From: Maylandia zebra
Lineage: Eukaryota > Chordata > Actinopteri > Cichliformes > Cichlidae
Length of the DNA stretch: 64,000 nt
Direction: 5' to 3'
Assembly (NCBI RefSeq): GCF_041146795.1
Contig: NC_135187.1
Coordinates: 7,551,556-7,615,555, forward strand
Position 1 is the first letter of the stretch. The number at the start of each line of letters is the position of its first letter. The notes beneath the pieces are model-generated. The model searched no databases. It saw only the letters and a list, made by a program, of their open reading frames with translations, and was not told the origin of the DNA. The translations under genes were made by a program, and so were the position numbers. Positions 1 through 53,182 of this stretch are shown piece by piece.

Positions 1-902
1 ACAGTAAGTGGCTTTATTATCTTAGAAGTCAGCAGGGTTAAAAACAAAATTTTCCTTGCTGAAGAAAGTGAACAGCCAACTCTTTTGATGATACTGAGAA
101 ATACTTTTGCTAGAAAATTAGAGAAATAACATCGAGAAAACAAAAGTAATATTAAGAGAGTGAGCAGAGAAAGAAAACCCCACTCTGTTTCGTATCTGTG
201 AAAGTGGAATAGATAACTTCGTTGGACCCAGATCACCATGATCAGACTGCACCAAGTTACAAAATGAACATCATGCTGTATTAAATAAAAAATAAAATTA
301 GCTTTGGAGACTATAAACTCATGAGGACATTATTTGCTGAGGCCTTAAATCATGTAATTTTCTCATAAACGTCTGCATCATAAGACTTCTGTTTTTGCCA
401 CTCCTGGATCCACTTTTTAGACCCAAAAGCTATGTCTTATTTTATTTTGTTAGATTTGTTCACCACACAGCCTGACTGACTAAATGCTGCAGAGAGTGTT
501 AGCTAAATAAGTAATGGTGAATTCAGAAGTTGAAGCCAGTCTCTGTAAACCCGTCAAACCTTGAAAACAGAATAAATACAAGGAATACTCGGCTAAATCT
601 TTCAGTCTGTGGATTTAATGGACGCACTTATTTGATGTACAGATTTAGATTTTAACTTTTCAGAGAACAGTTTCTTTATGTTTGCCTCCATCTTACACAA
701 GTATTTTTGTTACTACAGCAATAGATTATAACATAGATTGAGTCAGAGCTTGTCACACCTCCCACAGACAGTTGGCCAGAATACCTGCCATCAGCAAGCT
801 GCATGCAGAGTAGCCCCGTGTTTACACATACGCCACTGTTACTTTCATAAAGCTTCTCCACTAACTGGCACATAAATCGCTTTTTTTGGATAATATTTTC
901 AG
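1..902 (+). other. cic: cic intron, left part cut by the window edge
   Basis: AT-rich non-coding sequence ending in the acceptor TATTTTCAG before the first visible cic exon. I see no exon, RNA gene or recognisable repeat in it. The open frame on the minus strand at 676-1047 is antisense to the exon and shows no family resemblance. Confidence 0.6.
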
Positions 903-25610
<24,708 letters not shown>

Positions 25611-28410
25611 GCTGGAGAGGGCGACGGAGCAGAAGAATGGAGGAAAGACAAAGAGGGAGAGAGAGGAGTGCGTTAACCAGTGAGGTCCTATCTACTGGCG
25701 CTAATCTCCATCAGACCTGGGCAGAAATGTGGAATGTGGTCACAAATAATTCAAACTACTCAAGGCGCGCTTGGATCATCTAATCAGACCTTTAAAAAAA
25801 AAATCAAAAAGCCTCAAATATGGTCAAATCACATGCAAGTCACGATGAGTCAAGTGCTTCTTGTATTGTTTTCGCTGTTTATTTTCCAAGTATCCAGAAT
25901 GTCTTTAGTTAACCCTTTTGCCCGGGTCTGCTCTCAGCACATTTGTACAGTAGTTTGTAGTTTGACACACAAACTCTATCTCTCTGGCAAACACACACAT
26001 GCGTACAGACACACACACCAGCCCTGGTGCATATGTAATCTCCAGCATGCACATGATCCCACAGAAACACGCATACACGCTTAACAATCAGACTGTTACT
26101 CTTGGTTGGCAGCCCCCAGGAGTTGCTACCAAGGACCACGACACACAAAGGCACTTTGTCACTTATTGTGCAGATGCAGTTTGCTGTTGCCAGCCAGCCA
26201 GCCCTCAGATGCCATTGACTTGACCTCTTTCTCGTCCTCCCACTCCTCAGCACAGTGGTCAGGACATAAAAACACAACCCCAACGACCTCCACTGATATT
26301 TCACAGCCCCTCGATGCTGCAAGACAGACAGCACACACACATACACAGTACACACACACAAACACGCGTCCGTACAGCGTGAGTACACAAACACAGTCAA
26401 ACACCACCACCAACCCCGCCCCTTGGTCTGACCAAGCCATCGGCCTGCACAGTTTTTAGTGATTGTAGTGAGAAGAGAAACTGAAAGCATGAAATTTTAT
26501 TCGCTCCTGAAAAGAAAAACAAAACAAACAAATAAAAACAAGAAGGCAGGAGTCGTGATGTAGTGTGACCAATCTTTGCACCTTCAGTTTATTGCCATTA
26601 TGAAAGACTCGAGTCCTTACTGGCGGGAGCTGATGATCTATATGTCTGTATGTCTGCCGGGGGTCATGACCCCCAAAACCTGTGCGAACAGGCACCATAA
26701 AGAGATTATGTAAAGAGACTTTTAGGTTGTGAGGCTTTGAAGAATCAACGTTAAACTCGACACCGACCAGCTCCCAACAGAGCACGGAGAAAAAGGGCGG
26801 GAGAAGGAAAAACTGGATGCAAGATTCATATTCCAACGATGGGAAGACGTGATAGCGGTGAATACGGACAACATGACGAGAACCAAACTTCTCTGAATCC
26901 CCCCCCCCTCCCTCCCCCCATGGATATGATGTTGCTTTCTCTCATTATCGTGGAAATAACCAGTTTTAACGTGGCCTGTTTTTCTCTCTCGTGGCTCTAT
27001 TGTGTTTCTTCTCCAGCATAAAAAAATAATAACAACAACAACAACAAAACTCTGGACAAATAAGGGGACAAAAATCAGCGTGTGCCCCGTCTCTCCCCTC
27101 CCTCCCCTCCCTCTACGATTTCTCACCAGACACAGAAGCGGGGGAGCAGGGGCGTTTGTCGTTTTGTAAAACGTTGAAATCAGGTGTTTGCACAATTTGT
27201 GCGGCCCTCTCCGTCTGGGGGCCGCCACAAGTTAAATCAGGAAAGTATTGTTTTTAGAGATTGTTTTAGTAGTTAAAAAATAATAACTTGTTCCTTATGT
27301 TATCAATCACCCTTTTCCTCCTTCCCTGCTTTCCTCCTCAGCCCTCTCTCTCTCCTTCTCCCCCCTTTACTGCTCTCCTCCCTCCGACCCTCAAGTGTTG
27401 TCTGAAAGTGCCCTTAAGCACTGGTCCCGGGTCAAGCGCTATGTAGCTCAGGATGGTTCTGGTTAGGGTTAGTTCAGGGAAAGCGGATCCTAGACCAGCA
27501 CTGGAGGGCAGTCTCCGGAGCCCTCCCCTTGTCCCTCTCTTCTCGACACTTTATCCTTTCCCATCAAATGGTGCAATAGGACTTTTTTTTTTTTAAATGG
27601 GTGGGTTATTTTTTTTTTTTTTCGGGGCAAGGCTCTGTGCCATAGATATTAAACCCAGTCAGACAGTGAGAGGGATGAGCTGTTGTCTATAAATATGGTA
27701 TAAAAGAAAACAAAAAAGAATCACGCAATTATTGTTCTTGTTGAAGCGATAGAAAGTATAACTTACTAAAAGTCAAAGACAATTTTTAAATAGCACTTTT
27801 TGGCTCTTTGCTTCTCGAGTGAAGAGTGGGGGTAGTTATTATTATTATGGGTATCTCTATAATTTCTCTGTATACAGTTGGATGTGTGAAAAACAAATAT
27901 ATATACCGGTATTTCCATATATGTGCATTTAGGTCTGTGTTTGGGTGTTGTGTGTATGTTTTGGCACATGCAGGTAGCGTGTTATCACGACCAACCTCTC
28001 GTTCTTTCACCACACAGCAACATTATCAATAGTATATTTTTCATTGTATCTACATTCTATATTCTACTCTAGAGACAGTATTTTTATAGTCACCATGACT
28101 ATTTTGTCTGCCATCTTGACTGTTATCAAACCCAGTTGATTCAGGATATATGTGAAATATATATATATATCTATATATATAGATATGTAGATATATCTAT
28201 ATATATATATATATATAAATACACACAGGTAAGAAGAAGACTATCAATTCACATTACTTCGGGGTTAGGGCTGTAAAGTGTCTGTCTGCATGCATGTGCA
28301 ATCACATGCACGCGTGCACACACCCACACAGACATATGTGCATACACACACGTATGCGTGTACACTGTATGATTGTGCTTAAAAATAAACTGTCCTTACT
28401 TTGGAGAAGG
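25611..28410 (+). other. cic: Probable cic 3' UTR
   Basis: No supported coding sequence follows the cic stop until gsk3a. The stretch holds CA-rich arrays (about 25985-26400), C- and T-rich tracts, and an AT-rich palindromic microsatellite (about 28155-28218). AATAAA signals occur at about 26528-26535 and at 28384-28389. The last, followed by a GT-rich stretch, is the most likely terminal polyadenylation signal (inferred). Long antisense reading frames here are translations of CA repeats. Confidence 0.6.
28155..28218. repeat. AT-rich palindromic microsatellite
   Basis: ATATATCTATATATATAG and related phases of TA repeat with symmetrical C/G interruptions; self-complementary. Lies in the probable cic 3' UTR about 170 bases before the last AATAAA. 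Confidence 0.85.
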
Positions 28411-29559
28411 AAATTTTAGGATGAGCGATGTGAGTGTTATCTCATAAGCAGGCATGTTGACCATGTGCAATATTTCTAAACAACAAAAAAAGACTAAATA
28501 TTGAAAATATTAAAGTTCTAACACAACCTCTTATGTGCTTGCATTTATTTCATGTCCCTGCATTATTTGAGTCTTTTATAATGTCGTGTGTCTTATTTGT
28601 GAATCTGTGTCGGTGGGAGATGAATCTCTGCAAAAATCATAATGGCAGCAAAATCCCAAAATCCCTGGAACATACAGTGTGTGCTTCTCCAGCTGGCCTT
28701 TATCGAGCATATCAGTGTTGAAAGTGCTTATTGGATTAGAGCAGCCTTTGAGATTCAGGTCATATTGGGCGAGAAGCTGGGTTAAGTTAAGGAGACCTGG
28801 TCAAAGAGCTTTCAGTACAGTAAAACAGATGCTCTGTGGGAAGCTGGAGATAACACCTGGCTGCCCACTTCTGAACCCTAAATAAATCCATTGGCCTTCA
28901 TTAGTTCTTTTTTTGTTTTGTTTACCCAAGCAAGACATAACACCAAAGGCATGAAATAAAATGGAAAAAATACATTTAATTTAAAGGATATGCTGTTAAA
29001 GATTTAAACGGCACAGCAGTGTTGAACCTCACAGTGATCGGTCATTGAGTTTTATTTGTATTTCCAATATTTATGTAACTTTTATTACATTTTTACAAAG
29101 AGAAAAATTAATATAAGAGTCCAGGCTGTAATATGAACTAAAGTAAAAGGGTGTGAGTTATTTCCGAGAAAAAAAGCTAAATTCTGTGATGTATCTTGAA
29201 TTTTTTGTTGCTTTTCTACAAATGTTATAGTTTTACATTTAAATTTAACTGTAGCTGCGGCTCTTTCTGGCCTACATCCCTCCTGTTAATCCAGTTGAAA
29301 TTTGTAGTTGTTTTGATTTGTAAAATTCAGAGCGGCAAACCTAAGTAGCGGTTGGCTCTAACTCCATCTCCCAGGTGTCATTGCGTGCGGTCTGTTTCTA
29401 GGTGTCTAGCAACAGCTATAAGCCCAGACAGCCGGCGGCAACGGGAGCGGTGTTTCTTGGTGTGTCTTTGGTGTGATTGTTCGTTGCCGGTTGTTCATAA
29501 GTAATAGTGGTTTAGCTGAAAAAACGGTGAAACAACAACCCTGACCCCTGCACAGAGAT
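28411..29559 (+). promoter_or_regulatory. gsk3a: cic-gsk3a intergenic segment with gsk3a promoter and 5' UTR
   Basis: About 1.1 kb between the likely cic polyadenylation signal and the gsk3a ATG. The left part is AT-rich. From about 29330 the base composition shifts to GC- and CpG-richer sequence (for example GCCGGCGGCAACGGGAGCGG at about 29430), without a TATA box, as expected for a housekeeping kinase promoter. The start site cannot be fixed from sequence. I see no ERF gene here. Confidence 0.5.
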
Positions 29560-46848
<17,289 letters not shown>

Positions 46849-48632
46849 AGCAGCTTCTCACCCATCTGCCTGCAAAGCATCACCACGTTTTCTCAGACAC
46901 ACACACACTCTGTGTCCACAGCTGTCCACCATGCTGCTTTGCTATCTTCTTCCATGGTCTGTTTCTGTACAGTAAATCCACTGAGCAAACCCTTCGTTGT
47001 TTAGGTGTCAGGGTCGAAACTACGACAGGAGATTGTTACACACACCGAATCGTCCCGCTGCTGCTCGGGTGGTTTTAGAAGGTTCAATAGTCGGGGCTGG
47101 TCCTCTGTATTATAAGCTTTTGTTAACCATTTTTTTTTCATTTTTGTTTTCTTTGTTTTTATTTATTTGGCTAGGTAAAATCATTATATACCTGTTTTTC
47201 CCCCCTCACTTTTAAGATTATTTTTTTATTCAGTGTTTTTAAATGAGTGCACGCTGCCTGAACAAGACTAGAACTGGGCCCCTCATCACAGGTCATCACA
47301 GTAGGACTTTAATTTAACTCAGGATGGGAGAACAGTTGCAGGGACATTGACATTATTTTAGTCCAGTCCTCTACCTAAGTTACAAATCAAACCTTCAGCT
47401 GTTGTTGTTTTAGCTGCAGATGGAAGAAAAAAACAGGCCAGTGCCAGATAAATGTCAGTTTGCCTCGTGTTGGAAACGAGCATCCTTACAGGTGTGTCTG
47501 CTAAAGGAACTAAACGCTTCTCTGACTAAACTATATATACCCAACAAGGAAGGAGTCTTAATTTTTTTGAGGCTTGAGACCCTTTCTCAGTTTTTAACCA
47601 TGTTTTTACTTTTAAAATTAGGTCCCACATTGTCGGCCACAGAGGCATATTTGTAGGAAAGGGCACTTAAGTGCAACTCGAAAAGAAGGCATCACTTTTC
47701 AGGAAAATAGTTTTAGACCTATTAGGGTTGGGGGAAAAGAAATGGCCTCCTCAGAAATGTTTCTAGATGGCTGGACAGAAGCGTGGCTGCTCGTTCTCCT
47801 TCTTCACAGGTAATTTGGCTGCGTTCGCCTGATCATGAAATGTCAGGAAAAGGTTCAGACAGTACTTTTAGTCTTAGATCAGTGTTGTGAAAGAAGATTG
47901 CAAAAGTTCCCCATAATGTGCAAGTGGAGGTGGAGACTTTATATTTAAAAAAAAAAAAAAAAGTCTTTTCTTTAAGCAAGCAGAAAAGGAAAACTTTCAA
48001 CCTTCCCCAAAGACATGTTTGAATTTCAGCCTTCTCTGGAAACGGCTCTGTGTTCTGCTGTTTTAACTAAACCAAAAACGTAGTTATTTCTTTACTATAT
48101 TTCCATATTTGCTTCCTTTTTAAGATTCAATTCTGTGATATGAAGTCAGTGATATGAACATATAAATTGGTGTTACAGTCTGAAATTATTCAGACTTTTA
48201 ATGGCTTAAAAACAAGAAGCAGAGAATTATCTGATTGGTCCCTCATCCGGTTTTTGTAGTTGTGTGGATATGAAAGCCTCGAAACTTCAGTTAAAACTTA
48301 GCAGAAAAATTGATTTAGATGCAAATCATGTCCAGATATCAGAAAGCTGTTTTTGTCTTTTTTGGGGTTGTTTTTTTTGTTTTTTTAAATCCTCCTTGGT
48401 TTGGAAATGTGGCGCTTGAGTATTTGTCTCACTGTTGATTAAAGGCAGCAGAGAAACAAATGAAAGCTCTGGCGAGTTCGTGTTTATTTATAAGGTTGTC
48501 TTTGGATGAGATTGGAGTTACTCTAAAGTCGTGGTGATGGTGCGAGGATAAATGGAGCTGGGCTATCAGCTCATCAGTGCTGACGTAAGAGGAAGCATAT
48601 CTGTAGGCAAGCAGGGAAATCCCTTTAAGCTG

Positions 48633-48823
48633 AGTGTGTGTGTGTGTGTCTGTGTGTGTGTGTGTGTGGTACTCCTGTGTTCTTGAGGACCAACTCTGAT
48701 TTAACCCCCGTGATGGTGAGGATGTTCTTCCTGTCCTCACTGCATTGTTTTGTTTTTTTTCTTTAAGTAGTTGGAGCCCAGAGAGTGAGTGTGTATGTGT
48801 GTGTGTGTCTGTGTGTGTGTGTC
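48633..48823. repeat. Two (GT)n microsatellites
   Basis: GT runs at 48633-48669 and 48788-48823, each interrupted by CT or AT steps, downstream of gsk3a. Confidence 0.9.
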
Positions 48824-48985
48824 TGAGAATACTCCCACCTACAGTCTGAACAGCCAGTGTTTTAGGAATAGAGCAGCCAACAATACTGATTTTTAGTACG
48901 CAGTACAGACCACTTGAAAGTTTGTAGTATAGTATATTTGATACTATTGTACCATTGCCTCCACCTGCTCTTTTCCTCCACCCCA

Positions 48986-49020
<35 letters not shown>

Positions 49021-50235
49021 TGCTCCACACGTTCACATTAATTTTACACAAGGAGAATCACTCTTCCCCGCCAGCCGCTTCATTTGTTTGTGGCGCGTTA
49101 AAGCCGGCTGCATCCCCCTTTCTCTGCTGTAAGAGCCCAACCAGCACGTTTGATCGACTCTGCGGGTCGACAGCGTTCACACGCAGAGCTGTCAGTCTTT
49201 TCTGACGCAATGAAAAGCTGTGACCAAGCCTGAGGAGAGGACTCAAATGTGGCTGGTTTCAGAAGCCATTTTACTTCCTAACTCCCCTCCTCCTCTTATC
49301 GCACGTGTAAATATCACTGATTTTTATTTGTTCCTCTTTTTACTTTTATTACAGAGTTGTTTATATCTTATTTCCCCTCATTAAGCTGTCTTAGTTCCTG
49401 CATTTTTGTAAATAATTTTTTTCACTATCCAAAATGTAAATACTGCAAAAGTGAAAAGGAAAAAACAAAACAGCCACTCCTCATGTTTGTTGACGATCTT
49501 TCTCTCTCCTTCTCTTTCTTGTGTACCAGTGAAACTGTTTAGTAGCTCGTCCTGTTTCTCCTTTAGTCCTCTGTGGACTGACTGACTGCTGAATGAGCCT
49601 CTTATAAGGGTTCTGTTCCATAATGCTCTCTCTCAGCTCACCGAGTGTGAATATAATCAGCTAATCTGACGCCTGTAAAGGACTGAGCCATTTAAAAGCA
49701 GCATCCTGGGTTTGAGTCTATCCCGAGAAGCCAGCCAGTGACGTCAATAAATGTGAAATGTCCAGAACATTAAACCATTAAAGTGAGACTTAAGGGGTTT
49801 ATTTTTGATTTAAGTGTGATTATATCTAAAAGAGCTGTTTATGTACAGGATGTTCCACTTACTCCCACCTGCACTAATTCAATCCTCCAACAGGTCCTTT
49901 TCCTGCAGCTTTTCCCAGAAAGAGGAAAAACATAAAAAAGCAAAAGAAAATCTCTTTGCAGGTTGTGCAGGTCATATTTACAGTAGTCATTACCTTTTGA
50001 CTGTAGATGGCGAACACCAGCAAGCCTAATCCTTATAGCACAGATAAAGTAATGCACTCATTTTCATTATTAGGCTAAGTAATTGCTCCTGTTACTGCTT
50101 CACAGGGGGTAGAGTACAAAGTACAAGCAGCCCATAACAATTCAGTGAAGGTCAGTGCACAGTGTAGTTATTTTATTCCTCAAACTCAAACGCACCACTC
50201 TCACTCATTTCAGTCATAGAGTTTGGTTTGTTAAG

Positions 50236-50646
50236 CACAGACTGTATATAAAAGATGGACGTAGCCGCTGATTCTGAAAAGCGAAGCCAAGGTTCTGGTT
50301 GCTTAGATGACCCATCAGTGTATTTATCACCTCTTCACACGTCAGTCATTGGTATCCTTCGTTTCAGTCTCTTCAATCACTCGTCTTGAAGTGTAGTTTG
50401 TTTTTGGACACGCCCACTTGTCTGTTGTTACTGCAAGTCTCTGAACATGGTGCTTATTGGTTAACAAGTTGCGATCTTGCTTTTCTTTCATTTCACAGTC
50501 GGGTCTACCCCCTCACTATGATGTCTCGTTACAGAAAGCTAAGATGGCGACAGTGAAAATATCTGCTCAGGGGCTTTATAACATGACCTCACTAACCAAC
50601 GGGTGACCTGACAGGAGTTATGTCCATCATTTATTTACAGTCTGTG
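50236..50646. mobile_element. 411-bp terminal-inverted-repeat element
   Basis: Left terminus CACAGACTGTATATAAAAGA followed by TGGAC; right terminus, reverse-complemented, CACAGACTGTAAATAAATGA followed by TGGAC. This gives 25-bp TIRs with a few mismatches. The interior has no coding frame. No clear flanking duplication. Related in layout to the fragment at 15008-15245. Confidence 0.75.
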
Positions 50647-51660
50647 GCATAAAGTTGAAAGTTAACTCTTAGCTTCTCCAGCTCCAGTTAAGAACTTTTA
50701 TCAGAGTTCATAAAGCTCTTTAGTGTTTTTTGTTTATTTTTATGTGTGGTTGTACTTCCTGTATTTCTTGCCTTGTAAGTGGAGCAGGTTTAAAAAGCAC
50801 CTGAGATTTACATGTCCTACTGAGTTATATGATGGTGCTTTATTAGGTGCCTCTGTGTCTCCCCCATTATACGAAATGTGTCCTTCAGTGTTGGCGCTCT
50901 GAGGCTTAACCACAGCTCCAGTTGTCATCGTCATAAGGAGCTTGGAGGAGTGTTGGTGACTTTCCAGGATTAACAGGTTTTCACTTTTGACTTTCACTTG
51001 CCTCAATCTATGCGTTTATAAACTGCTTGGTTATGGTTTCGGAAAATTTTCGTGCTTTTTACCCAGAGCATCACAACACAGATGCCAGCAGGTTTGACAA
51101 TGCAGTCTTAACTGACGCCTCGGGATCAGAGCGAGCGTCTCATTAATTCTCATTTTGGAACAGAACTCTTTTTGCTTGTGACAGTTTGCAAAATATGATT
51201 ACTGTGCAGTATCGAGAGGAAAAGTGTCGAGCGATCTCACAGGTGTTTAGTTGGGTTAGAGTCCAGCTAGTACTCAACATGTGGGCATTTTTGTGTTTAT
51301 GCGCTGTGTGGCATTCAGAATCGCTGCTAACGATCACAACAGGGTGGACATGGGCGCCTGTGTTACGACAGACCTATCAGGTGTGTGTGGATGTACATTA
51401 CTGACAGTTTCATGAAGTCTGAATCTCAGAAATTGTTCTTAAATTCTCTGAAAACTCAGATGTTAATATTACCTCCTTTAAAAAAACAAAAATCACATCT
51501 GTTAATTTTTTATTTAATCTGTTTACTTTAGTGTCACTCTGGCCCGTAGACCACTGAGCCTGAGTGCTGGAGGGAGAGGGAGAGAGAAACAAACAAGTCT
51601 GTCTCTGTTCTGTGTGCGTACGATATGGACTCATTTACTGTAATAAAGTGATGAAACTGT

Positions 51661-53026
51661 GTCACAGCGTGGGTTGTCTTGTTTGTGACTTGGATTAAAA
51701 GTTAAAAAACATTTATCCACAGCTCGAGCTCTTTGTGGGCCAAACCTGCAGAAACAAGCTTGTCCTCAGACTGAGATGTCTCACTTCTGCTTACTTTGGT
51801 AGACCGTCACCTAATACATCACTTTAAATCACATCCCTGATTAAAGGGTGAACAATTATATTGGACTCTGTCTGCGAGTAAATTTCAGTGTCTTGGTATC
51901 TTCCCCCCCCAGTTCCTTGCTTAAAGACCTACTGTGGCTTGAAGGGCCACAAACACAAGTTGGGGGCCCCACCCAAGAGGGAAAATGAAAGGGACACAGT
52001 TCAGCATCAAGTCTGTTAAGCTTCACGAATATTGATCTTGTCAGTTAAGTAGCAGAGAGGGTTTTAATCACTTTAAGCTTCTTTGCTGTCAATTAAATTA
52101 ACTGGTCCACTAGAGGTTCAACAATCAGACAACCCCCAAAAGGAATGGTTTCACAGGTGGAATCCACTGACATTTTTTCCCCTCCTCATCTACTCTGGGG
52201 GGTTGTTTTCATGTTTTGCATAGTCTACTGTCACTACTGGTAGCTGTACCCTACAGAGGTTGTGCAAGTAGTCCAATTTCTGGATTCACAGAAGTACGTC
52301 CCATTGCTAGGTTTGCTATGTCACCCAGCACAGCACATAGAGGAGAGTCCAGGAGACGGACAGTTACTCCACAGCGTGTTAGGTCCTTATCAGTGTGACC
52401 AGTATCTGGTTTTACAAGTAGAGACAGAATGAACACAAAACCCCTTTTTCCCTTTGATAATTTTCATTTGTATCACATGATGTTGCATCCTTTTGTTGCT
52501 AACACATCTATCTAGAAGTATAGATATCCAGGAGTCTTCCTGTTGAGTTGTTTTCAAAGTATTCCTTTCTACACAGCATCTCAAGGGAGGAAACTGAGTT
52601 TGGTGATGTCCCTGAGTTCTAGGCTTCAGGCAGTCATTGACTGCAAACTTTAATCCAAGTATTAAAAACAATCATAGAAATACTGAATTATGCTGGTTTG
52701 TTCAATCAAATCTGCATTGTTGGGTTTAAAATCCCCTGTAGTGATGTACGCAGGCAAAACTACAAGACTTCTGTGTTTAGGGCCATAATTTGTTGGACAG
52801 TGGCGTACCTATTGAAGTGGTCAAGAAGTGAAGACTTTGCAGACGCTACAGAACTTTCATGAATTTGCTTGGTCATCGGTGCAGGTGTGCACTTTTTGGA
52901 ACAAAACACCTGTTTTGGAGTCTTCAGAACAGTTATTGATTTATTTATTTATTTTAAGTCATTTTTTAACCGTGCCTAATTCAATCAGTAACCATAAGTA
53001 AAAAATTGTTTCCTTGTTTCTTCTTG
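51661..53026 (+). other. gsk3a-lectin intergenic region
   Basis: Non-coding apart from a decayed Tc1/mariner-like fragment (52216-52400). The last few hundred bases before 53027 are AT-rich promoter-proximal sequence of the lectin gene. Confidence 0.5.
52216..52440 (+). mobile_element. Decayed Tc1/mariner-type HTH fragment
   Basis: A forward frame contains RPIARFAMSPSTAHRG...SRRRTVTPQRVRSL. This recalls the IRAIARRFxVSPSTVSRAW ... GRRRSLT segment of the helix-turn-helix DNA-binding domain of fish Tc1-like transposases. Stops and deletions interrupt it and no catalytic domain follows. Confidence 0.5.
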
Positions 53027-53093
53027 TATATAAGAGTTTGTTATTTCACAGGACTCCAGAATTCAGCCGAGAGGTTAAACTTCACTGAAGCAG
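53027..53093 (+). promoter_or_regulatory. TATA box and 5' untranslated exon of the lectin gene
   Basis: TATATAAG at 53027-53034. About 25-30 bases downstream, transcription could start near 53055-53060. The untranslated exon ends at the donor CAG/GTGCCT (after 53093) and joins acceptor TTTGCAG before 53160. A TATA-driven promoter fits a tissue-restricted secreted protein. The start site is inferred. Confidence 0.65.
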
Positions 53094-53182
53094 GTGCCTG
53101 AACTTTCTGTTCTTTCCTTTGGGTTTGTTTGAATTTGTATTTATTAATTTTCTTTGCAGCAGTCCATCACCCAAAACAAGCT

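Larger units (their letters stand above)
46849..51660 (+). other. gsk3a: gsk3a 3' flank and probable 3' UTR
   Basis: No coding exon follows the stop for several kb. Candidate polyadenylation signals are AATAAA at 49746-49751 and 51642-51647; which is used cannot be decided from sequence. Contents: poly(A) at about 47948-47963, two GT microsatellites (48633-48669 and 48788-48823), a poly(T) run at about 48987-49015, and a terminal-inverted-repeat element at 50236-50646. The 185-aa minus-strand frame at 48429-48986 is built on the GT repeats. Confidence 0.5.

Noticed and set aside
25909..26490. 193-aa minus-strand open frame
   Set aside because: It is antisense to CA repeats in the probable cic 3' UTR; the composition (Cys/Val-rich) reflects the repeat and shows no family motif.
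26722..27228. 168-aa minus-strand open frame
   Set aside because: Non-coding flank downstream of cic, low complexity, no recognisable motif or splice context.
48429..48986. 185-aa minus-strand open frame
   Set aside because: Translation of GT microsatellites (HTHTH runs); no domain.
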